Of a stretch of DNA of 64,000 bases, positions 1 through 10,829 are shown piece after piece (within the stretch, counting starts at the first letter, position 1; each line of letters begins with the position of its first letter). The notes below the pieces were generated by a model, which did no database searches, was not told the DNA's origin, and saw only the letters and a program-made list of their open reading frames with translations. Source of the stretch: Paraescarpia echinospica (taxonomy: Eukaryota > Annelida > Polychaeta > Sabellida > Siboglinidae); assembly GCA_020002185.1 (NCBI GenBank), contig CM034541.1, positions 32,180,861-32,244,860 of the forward strand, in the 5' to 3' direction. The position numbers were made by a program, and so were the translations under genes.

Positions 1-1955
1 ATGTCAGTGAAACAGTCATTTAAAGGTCATAGAGTTGTACGTGTATCAGCTGGTGAACGTGGTATATACACCTATGTGTCGTCAGCATACAAGTGACGAT
101 TTATATTATGATCCGTTATGGCTCGACTAAGGGATGTAGTGTATCAGCTAAACAGAACAGGGCCAAGGATAGAACCTTGTGGGACACCAAATGGAAGATG
201 TTCTGGACAAGACAGTGAGCCAGATATGCTAATGCTTTGATATCGGTCTAAAAATTATGAACTAAACCACTGAAGAGCCATGCCAGATGTACCAACATTT
301 CTATTAAGGCAATGTAAAAGAATGTCGTGATCTATTGTATCAAAAGCAGCTGATAGATCTAGTAAGGTGAGAGCAGTCAATTTTTGCTATTATCCATATT
401 ACATGCAATGTCATTGTGTATTTTAAGAAGAGCCGTCTCAGTTGAATGAAATCGCTTATATGCAGATTGTAGATCATTGATAAATGCTGTGCATAAATGT
501 GTTCATGGAGACGATTTGCAACAATCTTCTCCAATACTTTCGACAGAAAATTAAGATTTAAGATAGGACGGTAATTTTTAAGGTCATTTTTGCACAGACT
601 TCGTTTTTTAATAAGAGGATTGACAAGAGGTTGCTTGAATTCGTGTGGAACAACACACCTTCCTGCATTGACATATTTATAATATTTGTAATAGAATAAA
701 CCAGTTGATCAATGCAACACATCAATAGAAATGTTTGAAACGGGTTCAAGGTCACACAATTTGTTAGGACATTTCTATGATAGTGCGAACTTCACTTGTA
801 GTTGCAGGTATAAAACATTGCAGTGTATTATCAACAATCGGCTGTTCAGTAAACGTGTAATCAACGTCATTAATTACAAAACGTGATCGAATGTAAGCAA
901 TCTATTCGTGAAGTATTTTGAAAACATGCTGCATAATGTATCCAATGAAGAGGTATCAGACAAAACTTTGGGTTTCTCCCGACGAAGCACACTATTGATG
1001 GATTTCCACATTTGGCGAGGATTTTCAGAATTTGTTGATATTAAATTCGTATAATAGTCTGATTTTGCCTTTGACATCATGTGGTTGCACATGTGTAATT
1101 GCTTACTATAGCGGGACCGATCAAGTGGTGAACGGGTACGTCGCCAAATTCTTTCAAGATATCGACGGCGACGTTTTGCTTGTACTATGTCAAGTGACAT
1201 CTATGGTAACGGTGGATGAACTTTTACTTTTTTGTTTGTTAGGGGGCATGTTTATCTAGAAGATTACTTATTGTAACATAGTACTGGTTTACTAGCTCAC
1301 ACAGTGTAGTTTTTGGCTGAATTAAGAGATCTGAATTTGCAATGTCTATATTAATGTCATGTATCGGTCGGAAAGTAATATATTGTTGTGCTGGTCTTGT
1401 CTCGATTTGATACACAGATCAATAATTACAGTACAATGATCTAATAATCCGTCAGTAACAGATACCGCCTTGATGTTATTGCAGTTTGACCTAAAGATAA
1501 ACAAGTCGAGCCAATGCCCATGGATATGAGTAGGGAATGTGACATGCTATTGTAAATCAAATGTTTGAAGTGCATCCATGAATAACGTAGTATTAAGGAT
1601 AAGTAAATCAACATGGATATTGAAATCACCTAGAATATATAATTCTTTATGTAATTATAATGTTGTTTCAAGAAAATCTTGAAATTCATAAAAAATATAC
1701 TCGTGTTTCCAGGAGGACGATATAAGTAATTAAAATTAGCAGACATAGATGAACTTTTTATAGAGGAATACATAATGTCTCAAAGCTGTGGTATACAGGT
1801 GTATGAAGGATGTCTGCCTTGAACAAATCAGAAACCAGATATGTAACACTACTACCCCTACCTGACTGGCGTGGATGTTGGGGTATAGAAATGCCAGGAG
1901 GAATTATGTCAGCAAGAGAGGAAACAGTACCAATTGTTGTCAACCATGTTTCATC
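1..1955 (-). pseudogene. CR1-like LINE remnant (endonuclease to reverse transcriptase)
   Basis: Read on the minus strand, the conceptual translation runs from endonuclease-like pieces (about 1943-1440, including a DLFI-like stretch decayed to CLSLG and an LLDH-like stretch) into a basic linker (1200-874, with AKRRRRYLERIWRR and NPRQMWKSINSVLRR). It then enters the start of reverse transcriptase (about 560-340, with FLSKVLEKIVANRLHEHI). These phrases are characteristic of CR1/Jockey-group LINEs. Stops and frameshifts interrupt every part, so it is dead. The copy runs off the left edge of the window and stops abruptly on the right where an unrelated dispersed repeat begins. The family call rests on recognised phrases, not on a search. 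Confidence 0.75.
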
Positions 1956-3440
1956 CGCTCATATGTCGAATGTGCCTAATTTTGCTAAATGTGTGTACAT
2001 GTGTGTGTTTTCAAGTAATAAGACCAAATTATGCATATACATTTATTCAAAACGAGAATAGGTATCGAGTATTCCATCCAATTATTATAAACTAAAATTA
2101 AATACGCAAACAACTCAAATGCGTGTAACAAACACATAACTTATTACAAGAAAATAAAAAAGCAAAGTTGCAATTAGTGTCAATTGACAACTCAAATATT
2201 TTATGAAAAGGCTGCTTAATTATTATTGTCCATAAACTCTTTTCTGATACATCCAGCTGCATTTTTTATCCGGTGCTGTCTAACATCATTCCCGTCAGAG
2301 ACAGTCTTGGAGTACTTTCGAATGTTCTCGTGATGTTGTAGTCAGTGGCAATGTTGCCATTTCGTTCTTTCTGACAACATCTGGAATATTAACGTACACA
2401 TATTTAATTTCTTCAATGAAAGTACCGCATTGCCTAGTATTTATAAAATGTGTAAAATAGTAAACAAATGTTATCTCAAAATAAGGTCACATAAAATAAT
2501 TATACTTTATTTTTATAAACTAATTCCCGGTTTCTCAATACATAAGAATTATAAAATAGCTTCCATAAAGTTTTATTTTGAAATATAATTATCCTTTGAT
2601 TGAATAATTTTGCGCAAAAAGAGAAAACTATATTTCACACCAAATCTAAGGAATGTGCCTACTAGTAAGCAATACATTCGGTAGATATCTTAAAACTTTT
2701 AAGTTGTTAATTGTTGATGATGAATTGCTTTAATAGTTGTTAGTACCGTCATCAGGATCAACATAGACACATTTACAATAAATCGCATCCCTCATTTACA
2801 TTTTAATAGAATTCTTACGAGAAACCTGGAACTGTTTTATATAGCCATAAAGTAAAGCGACATAAATGGCAGAAATTGTGTGGGCCATAAACTGACAGAA
2901 GGCGCCTAGTGTAAGCACATAATCTATCACACATTTACCCTGTCACACTGACCAACAGGAACACGCAGAACAGGGATAGCATTTGTTGTTGATGAGACAC
3001 GTTCATCTTCATCATATCATCGTCATCCACCCGGCCACAATCATAACATCATTTTATTCTGCCCCACATTCTATTTTATGTTTTACGCGTAAATAACAAG
3101 TTTCCACAGAATCAAATGTGTGCTTATAAAATCATGCCAAAATTAATGTATTTAAATAATCTAGAAATATACATATACCTTTTTGTCGCAGCTCTGCTTT
3201 TTCTGTTTCCTCCAACTGTCAGTCTGTTCAAAAATGGCGGTACACCGTGGTGTCAAATATCATTACCCCAGTGCTCCAGCCGAGGGAGGCCCAATTGCTG
3301 ATAAATGACTAACGGACGCTGTCACTAGGGCAACAGAGGCTGGAGAGCGGCTGGCAGGTGGCTGTCGTGTGCCGACGGGTGCCGCCTGCCAGCCGCTCAT
3401 ATCCGCCCTCGGGCCGAGGGTTGCGTGGTGACTGGGATAT
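1956..3440 (+). repeat. Dispersed repeat, copy R1 (AT-rich body, GC-rich right end)
   Basis: This block is repeated in inverted orientation at about 6555-8460 and in direct orientation at about 8640-10125. The AT-rich body (1956-3220) leads into a GC-rich end (3225-3430) that begins near AAAATGGCGGTACA and contains short inverted GC-rich motifs such as CAGCCGCTC. R1 lacks about 160 bp near its left side that R3 retains (around 8700-8880). It has no coding capacity. The structure suggests a non-autonomous DNA or foldback-type transposon, but I see no transposase and cannot name the superfamily. Confidence 0.75.
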
Positions 3441-3795
3441 ACGACGATGTTTCGTTGGCATACAAATGTGAGCATATAAAATGTCTTTAGCAGCTGCAAT
3501 GTCATAATCTGTAAAATTATATAAATGAATGCGATTTAGGACAAATCGAGGCAAAATATCCATTCGGTTGATTTAGAAACATAAAAGTTCGTTGATTACG
3601 ACGTTGTCGGTCGCTATGTGCATGACAACGAGCGATAATATAAGTCAAATTAAAAATCGTATATAAAGTCTATAAAAACCGTATATATCTCCGTAGATCA
3701 GACGCACAATATCCGATGTCTTCGTTATCTAAGCTTGTAATGCTTGGACACTCGTGAGTAACGCGTAAAAACGTGCGAAAATGACTGTTCCTGAC
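3441..3795. other. Unassigned spacer
   Basis: AT-rich sequence between the GC-rich end of repeat R1 and the first recognisable LINE codons. Some of it may be LINE 5' sequence that has decayed past recognition. I see no gene, RNA or simple repeat here. Confidence 0.4.
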
Positions 3796-4638
3796 CAACA
3801 GACCAAACCTTATCACCAGGATTACCGTCATCCCAGGCCTAAGCGATCACGATATCATCCGTACGGACAGTCGCCTGAAAGCACCGAAGGTGAAGCCAGC
3901 CCCGAGAACTGTCAGCATCTGGAAGAAGACTAACAGCGAAGCCATCAGAGAAGACACCAAGTCCTTCACCTTCAGTCTACTCCTCTCAGACAACGAAGAA
4001 ACCTCTGTCGAGCAGACGTGGCGGTCAATACAGGAACACCTCACCCTCATAATGGACAAGCATGTTCCAACAAAAGTGTGCTCTACCTGGATAAACAACA
4101 ACCTGAAGCGAACATCGAGAAGAAAATATCGAGCATGGAAGAAGGCGAAGAGCACCAAGAAGAAAAAAGATTGGGACCGATATAACCACCTGAAACGTGA
4201 AACAAGGAGAGCAAACAGACAGGCGTACCAGCAGTACACAAATAAGATCATCAATGAAGACACCACAAAAAAATTATGGCATCTGATCAAGAGTAAGATA
4301 TACGACACTGTCGGAGTAGCCCCTCTAAGGAAAAACGGTCTGACCACAAGTGACAGCAAGAACAAAACCAACATACTGAACGACAAGTTCTGCTCAGTCT
4401 TTACCACCGAAAACATCGATGACTTGCCTGCTCCAGAACCCAGCCCCCACCTGGCGATGCCAGAGATCCAGGTCAGCAACGCCGGGGTATTCAAACTCCT
4501 GAAGAAACTCAACCCACGAAAGGCATCTGGTCCGGATAACATCCCCTGCCGCCTCCTTCAGATGGTAGCAGAAGAGATTGCTCCTGCACTCACCCTTCTC
4601 TTCACCAAGTCACTACACACCAGCCAAGTTCCCAGGAT
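3796..4638 (+). pseudogene. Jockey/CR1-type LINE, part 1 (endonuclease C-terminus and linker)
   Basis: The reading frame opens with the end of an apurinic-endonuclease-like domain (PGLSDHDII around 3826-3860). A long basic linker follows (SRRKYRAWKKAK; LWHLIKSKIYDTVGV). The N-terminal RT block ends the segment, with LKKLNPRKASGPDNIPCRLL at about 4497-4560. The frame is open to 4638. There the expected segment of about 30 codons (the FKKGD...NYRPVSLTS-type block) is replaced by a GC-rich insert. The rest of the RT resumes at about 4990. This is a LINE-encoded, non-LTR retrotransposition protein, 5'-truncated and disrupted. Confidence 0.85.
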
Positions 4639-4985
4639 TAAAAATGGCGGTACAGCGTAGTGTCAAATGTCACTATCCCAGTGCTCCAGCAGAGGGAGGC
4701 CCGACTGCTAATAAATGACTAACGGATTTTGTCACTGGGTCAACAGCGGCTGGAGAGCGGCTGGCAGGCGAGTGCCGCTTCCCAGCCGCTCAGATCCGCC
4801 GTCGGGCCGAGGGTGGCGTGCTGGCATCGGCACAGTATCGGCGTCCGACTATGAACCGCCCTCGGCCCGAAGGAGAGCCGTCGGACAAAAATCCTTCGGC
4901 CCGCAGGCGGATGCCGACAGCGGGCCGATGACTTTGCCGCTCACGGCCCGCTCTGTAGGTGTGCTCTCTGGGTAAGGGAAGAAGA
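4639..4985 (+). mobile_element. GC-rich insert with the same sequence as the dispersed-repeat ends
   Basis: The segment begins AAAAATGGCGGTACAGCG and carries the CAGCCGCTC and CGGGCCGA motifs seen at the ends of the R1-R3 repeats. It is almost exactly the reverse complement of 6560-6925. It interrupts the LINE RT and has replaced roughly 95 bp of it, so this is not a simple insertion. It may be a solo end or MITE of the same family. It forms a 345-bp inverted repeat around the downstream RT segment. Confidence 0.75.
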
Positions 4986-6270
4986 ATAAAAATATACATA
5001 TGCAAGCTGCTGGAACACATTGTAAGAGCCGAGATCACCCGTCACCTTGACCAACACAACATCATAACGGACGCACAACACGGATTCCGTAAGCGACGAT
5101 CCTGCGAGACCCAGCTGATCCAAACCGTTGATGACTTGGCTTCAGAGATGGACAACAGAGGCCAAACAGACACCATACTCCTTGACTTCTCGAAAGCCTT
5201 CGACAAGGTGCCACATAAACGACTGCTTCTAAAACTGAACTACTACGGCATTCAAGGCAAGACCCAAGACTGGATCCGGAGCTTCCTCTGTGATCGAACA
5301 CAGCAAGTAGTTGTCGAGGGTGAGACTTCAACAACAGGCCAGGTGATCTCCGGTGTGCCACAACAACTAAGCCCGACTCTTTTTGTCATTTACATCAACG
5401 ACCTGTGCAATAACATTAAGACCAAGGCTAGACTATTCGCTGATGACACGATACTATATCACACCATCCACAGCACAGCCGACACTCACCAACTGCAACA
5501 AGACCTCAACACCTTAGAGAAATGGGAGAGGAAGTGGCAGATGAGCTTCAATATATCCAAGTGTCACGTCCTAACAGTCACAAAGAAGCGCAAGCCCATC
5601 ATAGCAACGTATTCACTCCATCAGCAGCCCCTGGAGAGAGTCACCAGCGCCAAACACCTAGGTGTAGAGCTGACCGCTGACCTCCACTGGGGAAACCACA
5701 TACAGACCACCACTGCCAAGGCAAACCGTACAAGTGCTTTCATATACAGAAACATTAAAGGGTGCCCTCCACAGGTGCACTCACATTGCTACAAAGGACT
5801 GGTCCGCCCCGTGTTGGGGTACGCCTCTGTCGTGTGGGATCCCCACCAGAAACATCTGGTAAACACCATCGAAGCAGTCCATGCAGCGCCGTGCCGCGAG
5901 GAGAATCTACCATGATTTTAACCACTATACCAGTGCCACAAAACTTGTAAACAGACTACAACTACAGACCCTCCAAGAAAGAAGAACTGTCAACAAGGCC
6001 ACCTTTATGTACAAGATAATGAGTGGACTTGTGGACATTACGCCAACTGAGGGTATACTGACAACAAATCACCAGGGGACAGCCCAACAAGCTCCTCCTG
6101 CCTCACTCCAGAACAAACACGCACCTCCACTCCTTCCCCTCAGCCATCCGTTTATGGAACAAGATCCCCGACAAAGCGTCCTCGGCCAGCACCCTCACAG
6201 TCTTCAAAGCGGCAGTTGAGGTCTGGGTAAAAAATACTACCGTCTTAAAAAAAAGAATAAACTAATAATC
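4986..6270 (+). pseudogene. Jockey/CR1-type LINE, part 2 (reverse transcriptase core and C-terminus)
   Basis: RT resumes with CKLLEHIVRAEI, then AQHGFRKRRSCETQL, the LLDFSKAFDKVPHKRLLLKL block, SGVPQ, and the catalytic FADD motif at about 5437-5448 (LFADDTILYH). It continues through the thumb region (HLGVELTADLHWGNHI) and the LINE C-terminus (GLVRPVLGYASVVWDPH). A frameshift near 5880-5890 separates the last 110 codons (RRAARRIYHDFNHY). An A-rich tail ends near 6255. The catalytic aspartates remain, but the upstream replacement and the frameshift make this copy non-functional. Confidence 0.85.
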
Positions 6271-6554
6271 ACTGTTTTTATCAACCCTGGTTTTATCAAC
6301 ACTTTTAAACCGCGCATGTGCAACAAACTGTGGAATATTCTTCTGGATAGAAGTAACCACAAGACTGTGAAGAAGAAGAAGCATATAGATCAACCTAAGT
6401 CCGGCCCAAACTTTTTGGCGCCAATCTATCAGTTTATAGACATGACTGTGAAGGCATTATGATCTTTAACAATGATAGCAGACATTGCGCAAGGCATGCT
6501 ACATCCCAATTGTGATAGCTATTTGGTGTGTTATGATGCCAACGGAGCTGCATG
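6271..6554. other. LINE 3' flank, no gene
   Basis: AT-rich sequence after the LINE A-rich tail, ending at the inverted repeat R2. I see no coding or structured feature. Confidence 0.4.
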
Positions 6555-8460
6555 ATAAAAACATATGTATATTTTTATTCTTCTTCCCTTACCCAGAGAG
6601 CACACCTACAGAGCGGGCCGTGAGCGGCAAAGTCATCGGCCCGCTGTCGGCATCCGCCTGCGGGCCGACGGATTTTTGTCCGACGGCTCTCCTTCGGGCC
6701 GAGGTCGGTTCATAGTCGGACGCCGATACTGTGCCGATGCCAGCACGTCACCCTCGGCCCGACGGCGGATCTGAGCGGCTGGGAAGCGGCACTCGCCTGC
6801 CAGCCGCTCTCCAGCCGCTGTTGACCCGGTGACAAAATCCGTTAGTCATTTATCAGCAGTCAGGCCTCCCTCTGCTGGAGCACTGGGATAGTGACATTTG
6901 ACACTACGCTGTACCGCCATTTTTAACAGAGTCCAGACTGACAGTTAGAGGAAACAATAAAAGCAGACCTCCGGGAAAAAGGTACGTTTTTAGACATTCT
7001 GTTGTAAATCTTTGTATATTTCTAGATTATTCATACACACTAATTTTTGCATGACTTGATAAGCACATTTGATTGTGTGGAAACTTGTTGTTTGTGCATA
7101 AAACATTAAATAGAATGTTGGGCAGAATAACCTGATGTCATGAATGTGGCCGCCCTATAGGCTATGGATGACGATGATGATGAGCGTGTCTCATCAACAA
7201 CAAATGCTGTCAGTGTGCTGCGTGTTACTGTTTGTTAGTGTGACAAAGTAAATGTGTGATGGATGAAGTGCTTACACTAGACGCCTTCTGTCAGTTTATG
7301 GCCCACACGATTTCTGCCATTTATGTTGCTTTACTTTAGGGCTATATATATATATATATATATAGCCCTAAAGTAAAGCAACATAAATGGCAGAAATCGT
7401 GTATATATAACAGTTCCAGTTTTGTCATCAGAACTTTATTAATATGTAAATGAGGGGTGCCATTTATGGTAAATTTGTTTATGTTGATCCTTATGACGGT
7501 ACTAACAACTATAAAAGTCTTAAGATGGTTACTGAATGTGTTTCTTACAAGTAGGCACATTCCTTTGGTTTGGTGTGAAATATAGTTTTTTCTTTTTGCG
7601 CAGAATTATTGCATGCATATTTAATCAAAGGATAATTATATTTCAAAATAAAGTTTTGTGGAAGCTATTTAAAAATTATTGTGATGATGAGAAACCGGGA
7701 ATTCATTTTATAAAACTAAAGTAACATTATTTTATGTGACCTTATTATGAGAAAAAAAATGTTTAATATGTTACACATTGTATAGATACTACGCATTGTA
7801 CAATGCGGTACCTTCATTGAAGGAATTAAATATATGTACGTTAATATTCCAGACGCTGTCAGAAAGAATGAAGTGGCAACATTGCCACTGACTACAACAT
7901 CATGAGAACATTCGAAAGTACTCCAAGACTGCCTCTGACGGGAATGATGTTAGACAGCGCCGGATGACAAATGCAGCTGGGTATAGCTGAAAAGAGTTTA
8001 TGGGCAATAACAATTAAGCAGCTTTTTCATAAAATATTTCAGTTGTCATGTGCCACACGAATCAATTGACACTAATTGCAACTTTGCTTTTTTATTTTCT
8101 TGTATTAAATTATGTATTTGTTATGCGCATTTGAGTTGTTTGCGTATTTAATTTTAGTTTATCATAATTGGATGGTATACTCGACATCCATTCTCTTTTT
8201 GAAGCAGATTACATTTGTTATGTTCCTAAATAATATATTACTATAATTATTTTATTGTTTTGAACTTCCAAATTCCAGTTAATCCCAATAAGTTGATGAA
8301 CGTGTATCAAGTAATGTTCATGTTAACGTTCGACTGACAATGCATGATGATTACTATTGAAATGTTCAATTTACAAGACCAGTACACATAAGTGTATGTG
8401 TATAATTTGGTCGTATTACTTGAAAACACACACATTTAGTTAAATTAAACACAGTCGGCA
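6555..8460 (-). repeat. Dispersed repeat, copy R2 (inverted relative to R1 and R3)
   Basis: Its GC-rich end (6560-6925) is the reverse complement of the 4639-4985 insert. The AT-rich body (6925-8240) is the reverse complement of R1. It also keeps a section (about 8230-8390) that is missing from R1 but present in R3. R1 and R2 together form an imperfect inverted repeat with arms of about 1.4 kb around the LINE. A local perfect palindrome sits at 7305-7402. There is no coding capacity. Confidence 0.75.
7305..7402. repeat. 98-bp perfect palindrome inside R2
   Basis: The arm running from ACACGATTTCTGCC to GGGCTATATATA is followed directly by its exact reverse complement, centred between 7353 and 7354 in an AT run. 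R1 and R3 carry only one arm, so the second arm is a private snap-back duplication. Confidence 0.9.
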
Positions 8461-8640
8461 TATGAGCGGCTAACCATCAGCAGAGTATCAGCGTCAGACT
8501 ATGAGCCGCCGCACCGCCCGAAGGCGAGCCGCCGGACAAACATCCCTCGGCCGGCAGGCGGATGCCGACAGCGGGCCGATGACTTTGCCGCTCTTGGCCC
8601 TCTTTCTGCCCGCTGTAGTTGTGCTATCTGGGTAGCCGCT
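8461..8640. repeat. GC-rich junction between R2 and R3
   Basis: This segment repeats the GATGCCGACAGCGGGCCGAT and TGACTTTGCCGCTC motifs found at 4905-4945. It appears to be the GC-rich left terminus of the repeat family, shared by the head-to-head copies R2 and R3. Confidence 0.6.
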
Positions 8641-10125
8641 CATATACCGATTGTGCCTAATTTTGGTAAAAGTGTATATATGTGTGTGTTTTCAAGTAAT
8701 AAGACCAAATTATACACTTATGTGTATTGGTCTTATAACTTGAATATTTCAATAGTAATCGTCATGCATTGTCACTCTAGCTAATGTTAAAATGAACATT
8801 ACTTGATATACGTACACCAATTTATTGCGATGAACTGAAACTTGGATGTTCAATAAAATAATATAGTAATATATTATTTAAGAACATAACAAATGAAAAC
8901 TGCTTCAAAACGAGAATGGATGTTGAATATTTCATCCAATTATTAACTAAACTATTAAATACGCACACAACTCCAATGCGCATAACAAACACATCATTTA
9001 ATACAAGAAAATAAAAAAGCAAAGTTGCAGTTAATGCACATTGATTCGTGCGGCACGCGACAACTCAAATATTTTACGAAAAGGCTGCTTAATTATTATT
9101 GTCCATAAACTCTTTTCTTCTACACCCAGCTGCATTTCCCATAAGGTGCTGTCTAACACCATTCCCATCAGAGGCAGTCTTGGAGTACTTTCTACTGTTC
9201 TCTTGATATTGTAGTCATTGGCAATGTTGCCACTACATTCTCTCTGACAGCATCTGTAATATTAACGTACACACATTTAATGCAATAATTCTGCGCAAAA
9301 AGGGAAAACTATATTTCACACCAACCTAAAGGAATGTGCCTACAATGGTTATGCAATTTGTAAGAAATACACTTGGTACTTTTACGTTGTTGATTGCTAA
9401 TGATGACTTGTTTTGATAGTTATAAGTACCGCCACCAGGATCACCACAGACACATTTACCATAAATCGCATCCCTCATTTACATTTTAATAAAGTTCTGA
9501 TGAGAAACTTGGAACTGTTTTATATAGCCTTAAAGAAAAGCGACATAAATGACAGAAATTGTGTGGGCCATAAACTGACAGAAGAAGCCTAGTGTAAGCA
9601 CTTCATGCATCACACATTTACACTGTCACACTGACAAACAGGAACACGTACGCCACACAGGGACAGCATTTGTTGTTGATGAGACACGTTCATCTTCATC
9701 ATATCATCGTCATACATCCGGCCACAATCATGACATCATGTTATTCTGCCCCACATTCTATTTAATGTTTTACGCAAAAATAACACATTTCCACAGAATC
9801 AACTGAGTGCTTATAAAGTCATGCCAAAATTAATGTATTTGAATAATTTAGAAATATACAAAGATTTACAACAGAATATCTAAAAACGTACCTTCTTCCC
9901 GGAGCTATGCTTTTTCTGTTTGCTCTAACTGTTCAAAAATGGCGGTACACTGTAGTGTCAAATGTCACTACCCCAGTGCTCCAGCCGACGAAGGCCTGAT
10001 TGCTGATAAATGACCGGGGCAACAGCGGCTGGTAGGCGGCTGTCGTGTGCTGACGGGTGCCGCCTGCCAGCCGCTCAGATCCGCACTCGGGGTCGAGGGT
10101 AGCGTGCTGGCTGGGTAGCAATACA
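8641..10125 (+). repeat. Dispersed repeat, copy R3
   Basis: Direct-orientation relative of R1 with the fuller left side. The GC-rich right end (about 9940-10120) repeats AAAATGGCGGTACACTG and CAGCCGCTCAGATCCGC. An internal deletion of some 100 bp relative to R1 lies near 9270. It ends immediately upstream of the DCXR 5' flank. Confidence 0.75.
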
Positions 10126-10777
10126 TTATATAGAATATATCGTAAAGAATGTATTATATTGGATTTGTGTGTAAGATGTTCTTTGAAATATGTTTTGCAT
10201 GAGAATTCTATTGAATTATATAAATATTCATGTGAAAATACAAATATATAGAAACTTGTACTATCCTATAGAAATTGCAATGACCAGAGAAATTTTACAC
10301 AATTCTATAAACAAATTGTTTTTTATATCCGGAGAATTTTAATACCACATCGATATTACATATATTTTCAAAAATGTTATACATTTCTATAGATCTTCTA
10401 TAGAATTAAATATGATTTTTGCTAATTGAGGGTTGACCTACACTTTCGCATTTTATAAATAATTAAATTTATGATATTTATCAAACTCTAAATGTATTAT
10501 ACAGGCCGTCTCTCACGCATTAATTAAAATCACTGAACAAATTCCCAGATTACCAACACGTGTTTTGTTGTTCTTTCGGGTACGTCGCCATCTACATCGA
10601 ACGCTTGCATTCACCACCAAATTATTTATACCCGCTGCTGATGGTGGCGCCATCTAACGGACAATCAAGATTTGCTTCAGTACCCTTGCGAGAAAACATC
10701 AGTCGTCCATGTAGGTCGTACCTCGTTGACCCGTAGCTAGTCCAACTGAGAAGGTATTTCCTTCGAAACAATTCATC
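10126..10777 (+). promoter_or_regulatory. 5' flank of the DCXR gene
   Basis: From about 10540 to the ATG, this region matches the segment upstream of the second DCXR copy (60710-60946) closely, more than the distal flank does. The proximal 140 bp contain GATGGTGGCGCCATCTAACG at 10640-10659, a compact GC-rich motif in AT-rich surroundings that recurs at 60810 and 52875. I see no unambiguous TATA box, and the transcription start cannot be placed. The promoter role is inferred from position and paralogue conservation. Confidence 0.4.
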
Positions 10778-10829
10778 ATGAATATTCGTTTTGATGGAAA
10801 GCGTGCTTTGGTTACCGGAGCGGGTAGAG
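10778..10829 (+). CDS. DCXR: DCXR exon 1
   Basis: Starts at the ATG in TTCATCATGAATATTCG and encodes residues 1-17 plus one base of G18. It includes the start of the Rossmann-fold glycine motif (LVTGAGR). The donor is GAG|GTACCG. The start matches the usual short SDR N-terminus, and no in-frame upstream ATG is needed. Confidence 0.85.

Noticed and set aside
3847..4542. Minus-strand open frame of 231 codons, Phe/Leu/Ser-rich
   Set aside because: It is the antisense of the LINE linker and has no recognisable domain.
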